In this document: piece by piece, positions 45,773-55,700 of the stretch
Numbering within the stretch: position 1 is the stretch's first letter
Layout: each line of letters opens with the position of its first letter
Assembly (NCBI GenBank): GCA_023105745.1
Contig: JALGQZ010000013.1
Coordinates: forward strand, 1,399,501 to 1,463,500
DNA length: 64,000 nucleotides
Direction of reading: 5' to 3'
Origin: Austropuccinia psidii
Lineage: Eukaryota > Basidiomycota > Pucciniomycetes > Pucciniales > Sphaerophragmiaceae
Translations under genes and position numbers: made by a program
Notes under the pieces: generated by a model
Database searches by the model: none
Told to the model about the DNA's origin: nothing
The model's input: only the letters and a program-made list of their open reading frames with translations

Positions 45773-46926
45773 TCAAAATTTCTTCAAGGATTCTCTAAAC
45801 TTAGCAACCATGGCATCTTCATAAGCAACTGCCTCCCTGGCCAAAGCAGCAGTGGGCTCCCCTGGAATAGCACTCTTCATAGCCTTATCAACAAACACCT
45901 CAGTCAAAGCATCAACTTCAGCAAACAGAGTGGTGACCACCTTCTTGTTCACCCTTTTCTGATCAGTGAAGTTGCCAGTAATATTCCAGTGGCGACATTT
46001 TTCAAAGATTGATTCAGGCTCTGGAGACATTGGGTCTCTAGAAGTGCTGGCCACTGGTGGTTGGATATTGGTAGAGGTGGAGGAAAGCGTGGAGGGCCTG
46101 GTTTGGGATCTAATTGGAAGCTGAGGTGGTTGGGGGGACCTGTTCACTTCATTATTGGTGGTACTGGCTTGGACTGGGGATTGTGAGGTGGATTGAATTC
46201 TTCTTTTCTGGATTGGGGTAGTCATTTCAAGCTCTTCTCCATCAATCTCATCACTGCCTTAAGCATCAGTATCAATTTCATCTTGAACCACCAAATTTCT
46301 CTTCAATTTTCCAAGTCTTCCATCCTTTCTGGTAACCAAAATGGGAACCTCTGGGGCCACACCAATGGGATTTCCTTGGGGGTGAAGTGATCCTCCAATG
46401 GCTGCCCAGGAACCACTGGTATTATTCCATTGTTGGACACCTCTCATTCTAGATCCAGTCACTGAATAAGAAGAAAAGAAAACATAGAAGTCAGTAACCC
46501 ATCAATTCTATGGCCAATTAACTCACAATTGGAGTGACCAGAGGTGGCATCAGAGGTGGGAGGTTCATCAACAGGAGCTTCCAATCCAAATCTTCCACCC
46601 TTCTTGATGCTTCTCCATAATCTTCTGGCATCTTCAAGAAAGCTATAATGTGCTTTAGAACAATTTCTTTTTCCAAGATTGCAAAATTGACACCTGGTGG
46701 ACCTAGCAGTAGCAGATTCCACACAAGGAATCCCTTTCCTCTTACAATTGGTGCAGGGTGGTTAAATAACTCTGACAGATTTAAAACCATTATAGGTTTT
46801 CTTGATATCCCAAATCTCTGTAGGGGCCATACTCTCTTCCGAAAGCTCCCTCAAATTATCAAAAACACCAGGACCATAAAGTACAGAAGCTGGGGAATCA
46901 CAAAGGGAAGTCAGCCTTGAACTCAT
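45773..46926 (-). pseudogene. Antisense gene inside element D: zinc-cluster-like protein, two exons
   Basis: Minus strand, opposite to gag-pol. ATG 46926; exon 1 is 46926-46527, intron 46526-46462 (65 bp, GTGAGT...TTCAG), exon 2 is 46461-45773, stop TGA. The splice joins phases correctly and gives 362 codons. In-frame TAA codons at 55 and 201 interrupt it. Residues 58-89 show C-X2-C-X6-C-X10-C-X2-C-X6-C (CTNCKRKGIPC and CQFCNLGKRNC), the spacing of fungal Zn(II)2Cys6 DNA-binding clusters, with basic residues in the first loop. Next comes a helical, charged stretch (HYSFLEDARRLWRSIKKGG), then an S/T/P/Q-rich linker, and a C-terminal helix-rich part (LFAEVDALTEVFVDKAMKS; ALAREAVAYEDAM). Element B has no counterpart. 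The family could equally be a captured host gene or an accessory retrotransposon gene. Confidence 0.72.
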
Positions 46927-47963
46927 CTTCAAGTCAAAATTTCAAATTCAAGACCAAGAGAATTATGGGCAATTGCAAGTCAGCAAGGCAGTTATGGCAA
47001 TTGACCAGTCAAGGAGGGGATAAGAAGGAAGACATTCAAGAAGAAATCAAGATCAAAAGAAGAAAAAACTGCTTCAAATGGCCCAATTGGGCAATTTCAT
47101 GAATTTATGCACTTTGGCACAAATGGCCATATCAGACCTCAAAACTTCAAAATAGCTCATGTTTTATCATTTTTCATCAAAATATGCTTAATTAGGCATA
47201 TTGGCAAATTTGCGCATTTGCGCACTTTTGCGCAAATTTGCACACTTTGCGCATTTGCGCACTTTTGTGCGAATTTGCACACTTTGCGCATTTGCGCACT
47301 TTTGTGCAAAAGGCCTCTTTATCTTGTCAAAAGGCTTCAAAAGGCCTTTTTGGCCCATTTCATCATAAATGTGCATTTGCGCAAAATGGCCAGGATACTC
47401 TACAAGGCCAATTTTTCATCATCAATCAATTTCTTTCAATTTTTTCACCATTATATGCCATTATGGCATATATGCGCATTTGCGCATTTTGCGCATTTTT
47501 GCGCAAATTGGCCAAAATCCCCTTTAATCATAAAATCAAGGATTTTGGCCAGGACTTCTGAAATGGTCCAAAACCTCAAGTATTGGCCACTTTATGCCAA
47601 CACTCTCAAGATGAAAATTATGATGATATCAGGTGTTCTTGGGACATAAACCCAGGTCACCCACTTTTCAAAAGCCATGAGGACTCAAGAAAAGGTTTGG
47701 TGAAGACACTCAAGACCTGAATGAAGAAATTTTAAGAAGAATGAAAGTATTTTGAAGTAAAAGAGGGAATTCAGAATCAAGATCAAGGGGAAAATACCTA
47801 CAAGTGATCAAGTGAAGATTTGTTTGAGTATTGTTTGAAGAAGAAAGTTTAATGGGATAAATTTAAGGAATTGGGGGAAAGAACTGTATGGATTGTTTTC
47901 AAGCTCATCAAGACTCACTGTACTTATGGTGCTCAGAGCTCACCATTTTCAAGAGGGGGATAA
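46927..47963 (+). other. Internal 3' spacer of element D with GCGCA arrays
   Basis: No sense gene is supported. It would contain the promoter of the antisense gene. Two GCGCA arrays lie at about 47206-47307 and 47471-47508. The final bases before the 3' LTR, AAGAGGGGGATAA (47951-47963), are the purine tract that primes plus-strand synthesis. The frames at 47107-47649 come from the repeats. Confidence 0.7.
47206..47508 (+). repeat. GCGCA minisatellite arrays in element D
   Basis: Units of GCGCATTTGCGCACTTTTG type, in two blocks (47206-47307 and 47471-47508). This is the same repeat as in the LTRs of element B, but here it lies outside the LTR, between the antisense gene and the purine tract. 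Confidence 0.8.
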
Positions 47964-48699
47964 TGTCACAGCCAAGGAGGCAGGGGCATTACCAATCATA
48001 TTCTACAATCATTACTTCATTGATACCCCTCAAAACCCAATCAGCAAGGGGGTTTCATTCAACAGTCTCCAAATACAGTTTTCAGACCTCAATACAGTTT
48101 CATACAGGCAAGACCCAAATACAGGATTCACCAAATACAGTCCTGTAATCAATACAGGCGCAAATACCTGTATTGACTGTATAACCTGTATTGGATTCAC
48201 CAATACAGGATTCAATCCCACATCCAGTTTCTTCCAGCATACAGACAAGTATCTCAGCACTCAAACTCCAAGGCTGGTATTTCTCACATATACCAGCCCC
48301 TCTTCACCCACCTGGGGGTTTTCCCCCCAGTTAATTAAAATATTGGATTTATTATTTAATATTATTTTATTTCTTACTAAGAAATATTATTTTATTATTT
48401 ATTAAGTTAGTCTTTGCCTTCCCTCACCTGTTCAGTAGAGTCCTGGTGGCCATATCCTTAATTAATCCTTTTCTCTCTTCTGAACAGGTTGAAACAGTGG
48501 TACAGGATTATTTGTGGTTGGCTCTTTATTATTGCTTTTGTTTTCCTCTCATATATTTTAACTCTTATTATTTTATGACCAGGAAATTATCATCTTATTT
48601 CATTCCTCTTATCATTTGAGTATTTCTTCTGAGCCCTCCATAAGTAAGTCTGTTCACTGAGTGCCAGGCCCTCTTCATTTTAGAAGAGCCCCTGTGACA
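47964..48699 (+). repeat. 3' LTR of element D
   Basis: 736 bp, same length as the 5' LTR and about 98 percent identical by eye. Ends TGTGACA at 48699, followed by the duplication ttatt (48700-48704), after which gag of element E resumes on the minus strand. Confidence 0.96.
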
Positions 48700-48704
48700 T
48701 TATT

Positions 48705-49273
48705 CTTCTTATGATGAGGATTCTTGGAAGATGAGTCTTGATGGGTCCTTAAGGAATTGGATTCAGTGACATGAGTCTTAATTTATTGATTACCTAAGTT
48801 TTCCTTGGGCCTCTCATTGTTCCTGGTGTCTAACTCCAGATTTATGTCCATGAGTTCTTTAAGTGTATCAAAATTCACAGGGTGAGAAGCCAATTGGCTC
48901 AATACCCTTGGTTCCAAGCCTCTTCTATATGAATGAATATAAGCCCTTTCTCTCCAATCCCCAATTATTTACATTAAACTTCTTAAATTGGAAATTTATA
49001 AGGAAAAATTACCACTTTCCTTCATCCTGAAATTTTTAAACTCTTGTTCAGATTTCCTTACTTCATTGGGATTACCAAAAAGAGTGAATAATTGGGTTTC
49101 AAACAAATGCCAATTCTTCAGGAGGTAGGAAGAGTCTTCATTGGAGATATTTGAGATATATGGCTCAATCCATTTTCCAGCTCTACAAGTGACAAAAGAA
49201 GTTGAATAACAAACCTTCTTCCTGTCATAGAAGAAGTTTGCTGAGCTATTATGGAAAAATTTTTAACAGGATT
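48705..49273 (-). pseudogene. gag: gag of element E, middle piece
   Basis: DNA on the minus strand aligns with the gag core of D. Examples are the equivalent of MDITLELDTRYHER near 48850 and the matches to GDPNEVRK near 49070 and to the GRAGKWIEPYLSNIS region near 49150-49190. Stops and frame changes are many. It is bounded by element D on the left and by solo LTR R1 (duplication ggatt) on the right. Confidence 0.75.
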
Positions 49274-49360
49274 TGTGGGCCTTGGAGATATTACTGCATA
49301 TCTGAAAAAAGTCACAAAACAACTTTACAATATTTCTTATAATAATAAGAATTAAAATTA

Positions 49361-50377
49361 GGGTGTTGGTAAACCCATGTCAGCAATTTGGTAAAACACA
49401 TAAGCCCTCATGTGTTTTGGCATAAATTGGAAAAAACATGTAATTCAATGGTAAAAACACATAAGGGGTTTCTTTTAAATGAAATGTAGCTATTTGTGGC
49501 ATTTCTGATGCCATTAATGCCATATATGGCATTGTTAAGTCCTTCCATGGAATTTCTGATGCCTGTCATTTATGGCATTGTTGAGGCCATACAATTGCAT
49601 TTATTCCAATGTTATGGCCATAAATGGCATCTATATTTCATTCTGTATGCCATTTATGGCACTTTTGATTGCATTTATCGCATTATTATGTCATTTGTGA
49701 TGCCATTTATGGCACTTTTAATGCCATTAATGGTACTTTTGATGCCATTAATGGCACTTTTAATGGCATTAATGGCACTTTTAATGCCATTAATGTCACT
49801 TTTAATGCCATTAATGGCACTTTTAATTCCATTAATAGCAATTTTAATTCCACAAATGGAATTTTCAACTCCTACTAATGTCATAAATTACTTTTTAATT
49901 GAATTGATTTCATAAATGTCATTTTCAATTTACTTACAAACATGAACAAAAAAAATTAACAAAGGACCTTTTGGGCCTACAATTGTCCTGGGAAAAAAAT
50001 CCCAAATTTTTAAGCTTCTGGTTTTTTATTCTCAAGATTTGTACCTTTATTTTTTTGAAAAAATGGAAATGCATAATTGGGAACATTTTTAATGATTCTT
50101 TTTCAAAAATAGGCCATTTTGCAAAAGTGGCCAAAATAGAAAAATTGGGCCAAAAAAATTTTTAAAAAAATTTGGGGACCTTCATGTCCCATGTCAGAAA
50201 AATTATGGCAAAAAAAAACATCAAAAATGCTCAAAACTGAGCCTGAGGCATTTCTTTAGAAAAACAACTCACTTATGTGTTTTTACCATAAAATTATGTG
50301 TTCTGGCCATAATTTGGCAAAAACACGTAATTTTATGGTAAACACTTGTAAGGGCTTACGTGTGTTTACCAACACCC
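49361..50377. mobile_element. hAT-like non-autonomous DNA transposon in R1
   Basis: Perfect 14-bp terminal inverted repeats GGGTGTTGGTAAAC and GTTTACCAACACCC, flanked by an exact 8-bp duplication taaaatta (49353-49360 and 50378-50385). Eight-base duplications are typical of hAT elements. The related LTR at 58.5-60.3 kb lacks it and preserves a matching empty site (near 60237-60260 on the minus strand). Inside the ends, ACACATAAG/ACACGTAA motifs recur in both orientations. There is no transposase; the frame at 49496-49915 is made of repeat units. Confidence 0.85.
49683..49870 (+). repeat. Tandem palindromic minisatellite within the hAT-like element
   Basis: About eight or nine units of 21 bases, CACTTTTAATGCCATTAATGG, each holding the palindrome GCCATTAATGGC. 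Because the unit is 21 bases, every frame stays open in the array, which explains long methionine/leucine/proline-rich frames on both strands. These are not genes. Confidence 0.85.
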
Positions 50378-51537
50378 TAAAATTATTATCTTAAAATTAA
50401 TGAAATTTCCATAAAAAGGCATAAATTCTTGATTACCACTTAATATAATGAATCAACATCCGAAATGAATTTCACCATTATATTCACCATGGTAAAATAC
50501 ACACCGAACATTTTATGTCATATCTTGGAAGACAATAATTACTGAGTAATAAGTATAAACTGCCATGAAAAGGCATAAATATTTAATTGTATCAGAAAAC
50601 AATAAATCAACATGGGAAAGAAATTAAGCCATTGGATTCCCAATGAAGCTTTACACATATAACATTTGTATTTAATATCTGTAACGTAACTACTTAAGGA
50701 AATAACCTAAATATATGAACCTTTATGATCAGTGGATATATTCATGGGTTATTGCTCATATCTCTTAAAATATAAATTATAGAGATTTTAACCAAAAATG
50801 AAGCTACCACTTAGCTATTGTTGAAATACAGATACAAACTTTATCTGAAAAGGTATAAACAATTTTATAATTTGGAAGGGTTTATTGAACAAAATTGTTA
50901 TAGCTGCTGGCCACTTTGTTGTGAAAGTGGTCCAAGCTTAAAAAAAAGGAAATATTGAGAATCTAATAGCTAATAAATGAAGAGCTTTCAAATTCTTATC
51001 ATCACATTCAAAAAATAACCCTTTGAAATAATGGTTTGAAGTTCAAAATAGTAAACTTGAACAGAAGAGATGAGCTACAAGAAAAATCATCAAGATAGAG
51101 TTTTGATGATGTAATAAAATGCTCTTGGAAGCTTGTTAATGAAATGAAAAGCTATCAGAATTAAATCTCTGACTGGCTGTAGCATGTATAGCTCAAACGT
51201 TATTCATTATTAAAGTTTGAGCTTAAAATTGATCATTTATGATCACTCACTGTAATCATAATTTATGTTTAACAGTAATATAAGTGATAGAAGTGGTTAA
51301 TACTAGTCTATTATTATTAAAAATGATAAAATTCACTAATTCTAGTCTTCTGAAAAGTGTATGATGTCACAAAGCTTAGATTTACAGTGATAACTCTAAA
51401 TAATGGCATAATAAGGAGATAAGATGGTTTAATTATGATGTAATCATTACTAAACCTTAAAATACTGATTAGCTCCAGTGGATAAAATCAGTACACATCT
51501 AGTAGAAGCCCTCTGGACTCTGGGGGGAGGCTATTAA

Positions 51538-51545
51538 TATATAAA
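51538..51545 (+). promoter_or_regulatory. TATA box in R1
   Basis: TATATAAA followed by GAGACC and a pyrimidine-rich stretch that resembles the start regions of the other LTRs in this window. The place is about 700 bases from the LTR end. Confidence 0.45.
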
Positions 51546-52252
51546 GAGACCTTTTTACCTCCATTTCTCCTCAGGTGCAACAAAAAAACAGTAAATTATT
51601 GAAACCAAAGGTAAAAAATTATTCTTTTTATATAAAGCTACTATATACCTAAAAGAATCAAGTTCATCTTTAATTTAATCATCAATATTGATGTGATTAA
51701 ACCAATTTTTAATTGCTTTTGTTAAATTTCTCTCTAAATCTCTAATTCCACATAAAATCAAGAACATTTGTAATTTCTTTTATTTTTATTTTTAAATACA
51801 ATTTAAATAAGTTGTATTTACATTTTAGGAATAAATTTATTCAAAATTATCAAATTAAATGTCAAACATAGGTTATTTTCATCTTTTATAATAATTTTTC
51901 TCTCTTTATTATTATTTTAATAAATCTTCAATTGATATAAATAGTATTTAGGTTAATGTATAGCTTTGATATTAGTTATATTATTGTTATGAATTGTTTT
52001 TAATTCTTAAAAAGCAATTTTTTATCCCTTTATTATTTGTTTTTAACAATAATAGAGCTCCATAAATATATTAGTTATTGTATATTAATATATTTATTTT
52101 TATTATATTATTTTTTAAAATGTGATTAATATTATTTTATGCCATAGTTATAATAATTCTTTACCTTATTCTTTAATTTAATGAGGAAATTCATAGTAAA
52201 ATAAGTAAAATATTGGCAATATTTACCTATTGTTTCATAGTCAAACCTTCCA

Positions 52253-52737
52253 GGATTGAATAAATCATCTCAATGTATTGGCTTAAGTACCATCAAAAGA
52301 ATCAGGTCCCTTCCTGGATGGAGTCTTGAATGCTGGGACTCTGCTATTGTCCCTTGGGAAACATCTTGAGTGAGCTTTCCCTTGAATTGAGTTATTTTCT
52401 CCATCATATTGAGGATATTTGGTTCAGCTTGAGAGACAAGAGGCTGATCAGAAAGGGCTCGTTTTGGGGCCTCATGAGCTTTATAAAAACCTGCCACTTC
52501 AGTCTCCAAAGACTCCACCCCCTCTTTATCTTCATCTTCCCCCAATATACTTCTAGGCCCTTCAGAAATTCCAGGGTAACTACCCAACAAGAAAGAGAAT
52601 GATCTTGATCTTCTTGAATTCATAACTCCTCTTTTGGAGGGTGCTTCTCCTTCCATTGGTAACCCTTTCTGTAGGAGTGAGAATAGCTTGATTTTCTTTA
52701 GATCTTGTATTCTTGGCTGGGGGGCTATGCTGAAAAA
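52253..52737 (-). pseudogene. gag: gag of element E, N-terminal piece
   Basis: Minus strand from an ATG near 52737. The start matches the gag of D (QHSPPAKNTRS for QHIPPAKNTRS). A small deletion removes part of the basic region. Then comes MEGEAPSKRGVM, the acidic run EDEDKEGVESLETE and LSDQPLVSQAEPNILNMMEK, to a point just inside the capsid core (PDSFDGT equivalent), where R1 was inserted. Confidence 0.82.
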
Positions 52738-53531
52738 GCATTGTTTAGAATTATAAATGAAATAAAACTTGATTTTAATTGAAGTAAAACAATTGAGGCT
52801 TTACAAAACCAACAATAAAATGAGATTATTGATGAAACTTGAGGAAGCAATCAACATTCTTGAGGTGAAATGATTGTGAAAAATTATTGAGAAATGAAAA
52901 TCACCAAGTCAAAATCTTATTAATGAATCCAAATTCTTGAAGATTTTCAAATTAATTTCAGTCAATCAATTAATCAAATATCAATTCAATTCAAAATCAA
53001 ATATAAATAATTTCATTAAGAATTCAATCAATCAATAAATATCTGTCTTCAAAATCAGAATGAAGGTCTTGGGGTATTAATTAAATCAATTAATATCTTC
53101 ATGACCAGTTCAATATCTTGATAATTCAAAATCAAATAAGTCAATAAGATCAATTCTTGAGGGTCAATCAGTTATCTTTAATAATTCAACATTCAATCAA
53201 TAATCAATATAATCTGATGAAAATCTTGAATCTCTGAATCAATTATCTCAATGAATTCCAATAAATTGACCAATAAAATTAAAACATGATAAGACCTGAA
53301 TATCAAAAAAGAGAGAAAAGTTTAATTTTGATTGGGAATGTGAGCGATATGGTCAGAAATGGTTGAGAAAGGATAACAAAGTGAATTTTCATAAGAATAG
53401 GATGAATGAGATGAAAACTGGTGATAGAATCAGGAAATAATAAAAATAAGAAGTCACAATTTATGAATGAGTGAATGATTTCATGAAAATAATGAGCAAA
53501 TAAATAAGCAATTATGAGCTAATTAATATGA
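52738..53531 (-). other. Leader of element E
   Basis: No gene. TTGATT- and TCAAGA-rich low-complexity DNA on the minus strand, the counterpart of the leaders of B and D. Next to the LTR the primer-site position reads TCATATTAATTAGCT (53531-53517), with about 10 of 13 positions still pairing with the matching LTR segment (AGTTAGTTGATAT, near 53906). Confidence 0.65.
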
Positions 53532-54274
53532 TGTCACAGGGGCTCTTCTCAGTGATGAGGGCCTGGCACTCAGTAAACTGGGACTCACTTATCAAAGGCT
53601 CAAGGGTGATAAGAAAGAGTACCCTTAAGAGTGTAATACTAATTGGGATTTTTAATAAAATGAATTTAATAAAGGTATTAAAAACAAAATAAAAAGAGTT
53701 AAAAATACAAGAGCCAACCACAAACAAGCCAAGCCCACTGTTTTCACCTGTCAGAAATAAAGAGAGGGTTTAATAAGGATTTGGCCACCACAGATGTATT
53801 GAACAGGTGTGGAAATTCAAATTTTAACTTAATACCAATAATTAACATATTTAAAAAATAAGAATAAGAGTATCTATTAAATAATAAATATAATATATCA
53901 ACTAACTGGGGAGAAAGAGGGGCTGGTATATGTGAGAATCCAACAGCCCTGATCCAAAGAATGAACTTTCTTGAGAGGAATCATTGATTGAAAGGATTTG
54001 GATAATACAGCCCCTGTATGGATGTAAAGGATCTTTATGAATGATGTGGTTTAATTGAGTGATCATACAGCTTCAGACTGGTGCATCCAAAACTATTTTT
54101 GGGAAATTCAGCCTGTACAAGTGGTGATAGGATGTATTGATGAACCAAACTGTATTGAGTGTTCCAAAAGAAGATTTTCTGAAACTGAACTCTCATACAC
54201 AGAATGCTTGCTGGTTTGGTGAGTTTGAGTGGGCTTAAGCTTGAATACCCTTATCCCTGATAGTGGCTGTGACA
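53532..54274 (-). repeat. 5' LTR of element E
   Basis: 743 bp on the minus strand, from TGTCACAGCC at 54274 to TGTGACA at 53532. It is collinear with the 736-bp LTR of D: the ACATATACCAGCCCCTCTT start region is near 53925-53905, and the MAGTGCCAGGCCCT-like U5 phrase is near 53575. It is inserted in the RNase H sequence of element F (after GLGAAL). Confidence 0.88.
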
Positions 54275-55700
54275 AGAGCAGCACCTAATCCTTCTCCACA
54301 AGAATCAATGTATAATTTAAAAGGTAATTTTGAATATGGAATTAAAAGAAAAGGAGCATTTGTGAGGGATTTTTTCAGTTTCTCATATGCTTTAAATTTT
54401 TCTTCAGCCATTGAATAGACTATCTGTTGATCACAGAGTTTGTACAAATATTTTGCAATTTTTGAAAAGTCTTTTATATATTGCCCATGATACCCAGAAA
54501 TCACAAGAATTATTTCATTTCTTTCTTAGTTTGGGGAATTGGTTTCAGTAGTACTTCTGCCACTGTTACTTGATCTATTTCTAAACATAGAATAGATACA
54601 AAATGTCCTAGTGTTTTTAGTTCACTATATTCAAAATGACATTTTTTCAAGGAAATTTTCATATTTACTTGTACTACTTTTTGAAAGACTCTTTCAATTC
54701 TTGTAAGGTTATTTTCCCAGTTTTTTGAGAAAGCTGGGAAAAGCACTTTAAAGACTCCATTGCTGTAATTAAATTAGCCTATGACAATTGTGTTAATGTC
54801 TCATGAACTTTATGTATTGTATATCTGTTAGGGATGGTATAGGTGTTCAATGCTCTAAATTTCCATACCATCCTATGATTTACCATTATGTAAGTTTATA
54901 ATAACAGGTGTGGTAACCTCTTTCTGTTCATTATGTCCTAATTTCCTTAAAGCCCCTAGGTTCATTTGTTGTTTAATGTGTACCTCAAAAGCTTCTCTAT
55001 TTCTTGGGCTAGCTGGATAAGCTGGTCTTCTTAGCAGGGGTGTATATATATTTTTTGAATTTAGAATGATTTCTATGTCATAATTAATAACAGCACCTAG
55101 TGCCTCTTTGTCAGATGAAAAGGAGCTTTTGTACTTATATAATAGATCAATCAATTTTTCTTTCATTTTTTCTGTTAATTATTGATTTAATTCTGCCTCT
55201 ATTGTTCAATTATGAATAAGTGTTTTTCTGCGATTTTTCTCTTCCTTTATTATAAACTTAATTTGTTTTTTATTATTTAAAAAACAAAATTTCTGTATCT
55301 TATTGTCCCCCATGGTGAAATATCTATCTTTTTTGGCTAGAGATCTCTATTCCATACATTGATAGATATTCCTTTCCAAGTATGAAATGTTTACTGGTAC
55401 AGTTATCAATTACTAAAAATTGCACTTTAATTCTTATACATTGAGAAGGATGTCAAAAAATTAATGTTAATTCACTTACTCAAAGGGGCTTCATGCTTTC
55501 ACTTTAAATAGTAAATTTAACCCCTTGCATTGGTATAGATTTGTCTTCCCAATCTGGTATAAGTGTTTTCAAATATTTCTTTCAAAACAGGTGCAGTATG
55601 CTTCTGTTTCCAGATTCATCTCTGCCTCCTGATTTTTCAATATTACAGTAATTATACTTTATTTTTCTGCTTTATAGCCCTTTAAGTTTGCAGGTTTGGT
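54275..55700 (-). pseudogene. pol: pol of element F (protease remnant, RT, start of RNase H)
   Basis: Reverse transcriptase start at 55166-54873 (SSFSSDKEALGAVINYD; TPLLRRPAYPASPRNREA; VTTPVIINLHNGKS), matching element A closely. The next pieces are 54746-54510 ([20 protein letters not shown]) and 54504-54275 ([39 protein letters not shown]). The RNase H aspartate is kept (YIDS). The segment with the Y-x-D-D box, expected near 54750-54870, is degraded. The protease, expected about 55300-55650, is too decayed to show its active site. Confidence 0.78.

Larger units (their letters stand above)
38516..48699 (+). mobile_element. Element D: youngest Ty3/gypsy chromovirus, with an antisense gene
   Basis: LTRs of 736 bp each (38516-39251 and 47964-48699) begin TGTCACA and end TGTGACA. 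The 5-bp target duplication ttatt is exact at 38511-38515 and 48700-48704. The LTRs differ at only roughly 15 positions by eye (about 2 percent), so this is the most recent of the full elements. Order: leader with self-priming site, gag (40011-41357), pol (41358-45073) in the -1 phase, 3' modules, an antisense zinc-cluster frame (46926-45773), GCGCA arrays, a purine tract and the 3' LTR. A few isolated stops interrupt gag and pol. It is inserted in the gag region of element E. Confidence 0.96.
49274..52252 (+). repeat. R1: solo LTR of the F family, inserted in gag of element E
   Basis: Begins TGTGGGCCTTGG at 49274 and ends ACCTTCCA at 52252, with a perfect 5-bp duplication ggatt (49269-49273 and 52253-52257). 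Without the nested hAT-like element it is about 1.95 kb. It aligns along its length, inverted, with 58549-60318, the 5' LTR of element F. A TATA box lies at 51538-51545. No gene. There is no internal region or second LTR, so it is a solo LTR left by recombination. Confidence 0.85.
34000..54274 (-). mobile_element. Element E: old minus-strand chromovirus, host to D and R1
   Basis: Its 5' LTR is 53532-54274 (minus strand). Gag runs 52737-52253, is interrupted by solo LTR R1, and resumes 49273-48705. Element D then interrupts, and gag end plus pol continue 38515 to about 34690, followed by the 3' non-coding modules to about 34325. Protein similarity puts it in the same family as D. No open frame exceeds about 110 codons, so it is a fossil. 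Its 3' LTR is not found to the left: recognisable sequence stops between about 34100 and 34000, so that end is truncated or decayed beyond recognition. It sits inside the RNase H region of element F. Confidence 0.85.

Noticed and set aside
47107..47649. 180-codon frame in the 3' spacer of element D
   Set aside because: Rich in H, C, F and A because of GCGCA repeats; no start context and no similarity to the antisense gene.
38516..48699. Repeat-induced point mutation as the cause of the stops
   Set aside because: The stops I could compare with sister copies are not mainly C-to-T changes (for example TAC or TAT to TAA), and LTRs of D are nearly identical.
49496..49915. 139-codon methionine/leucine-rich frame that looks like a membrane protein
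   Set aside because: It is the translation of a 21-base tandem repeat; other frames of both strands are open too, and it lies inside a DNA transposon.
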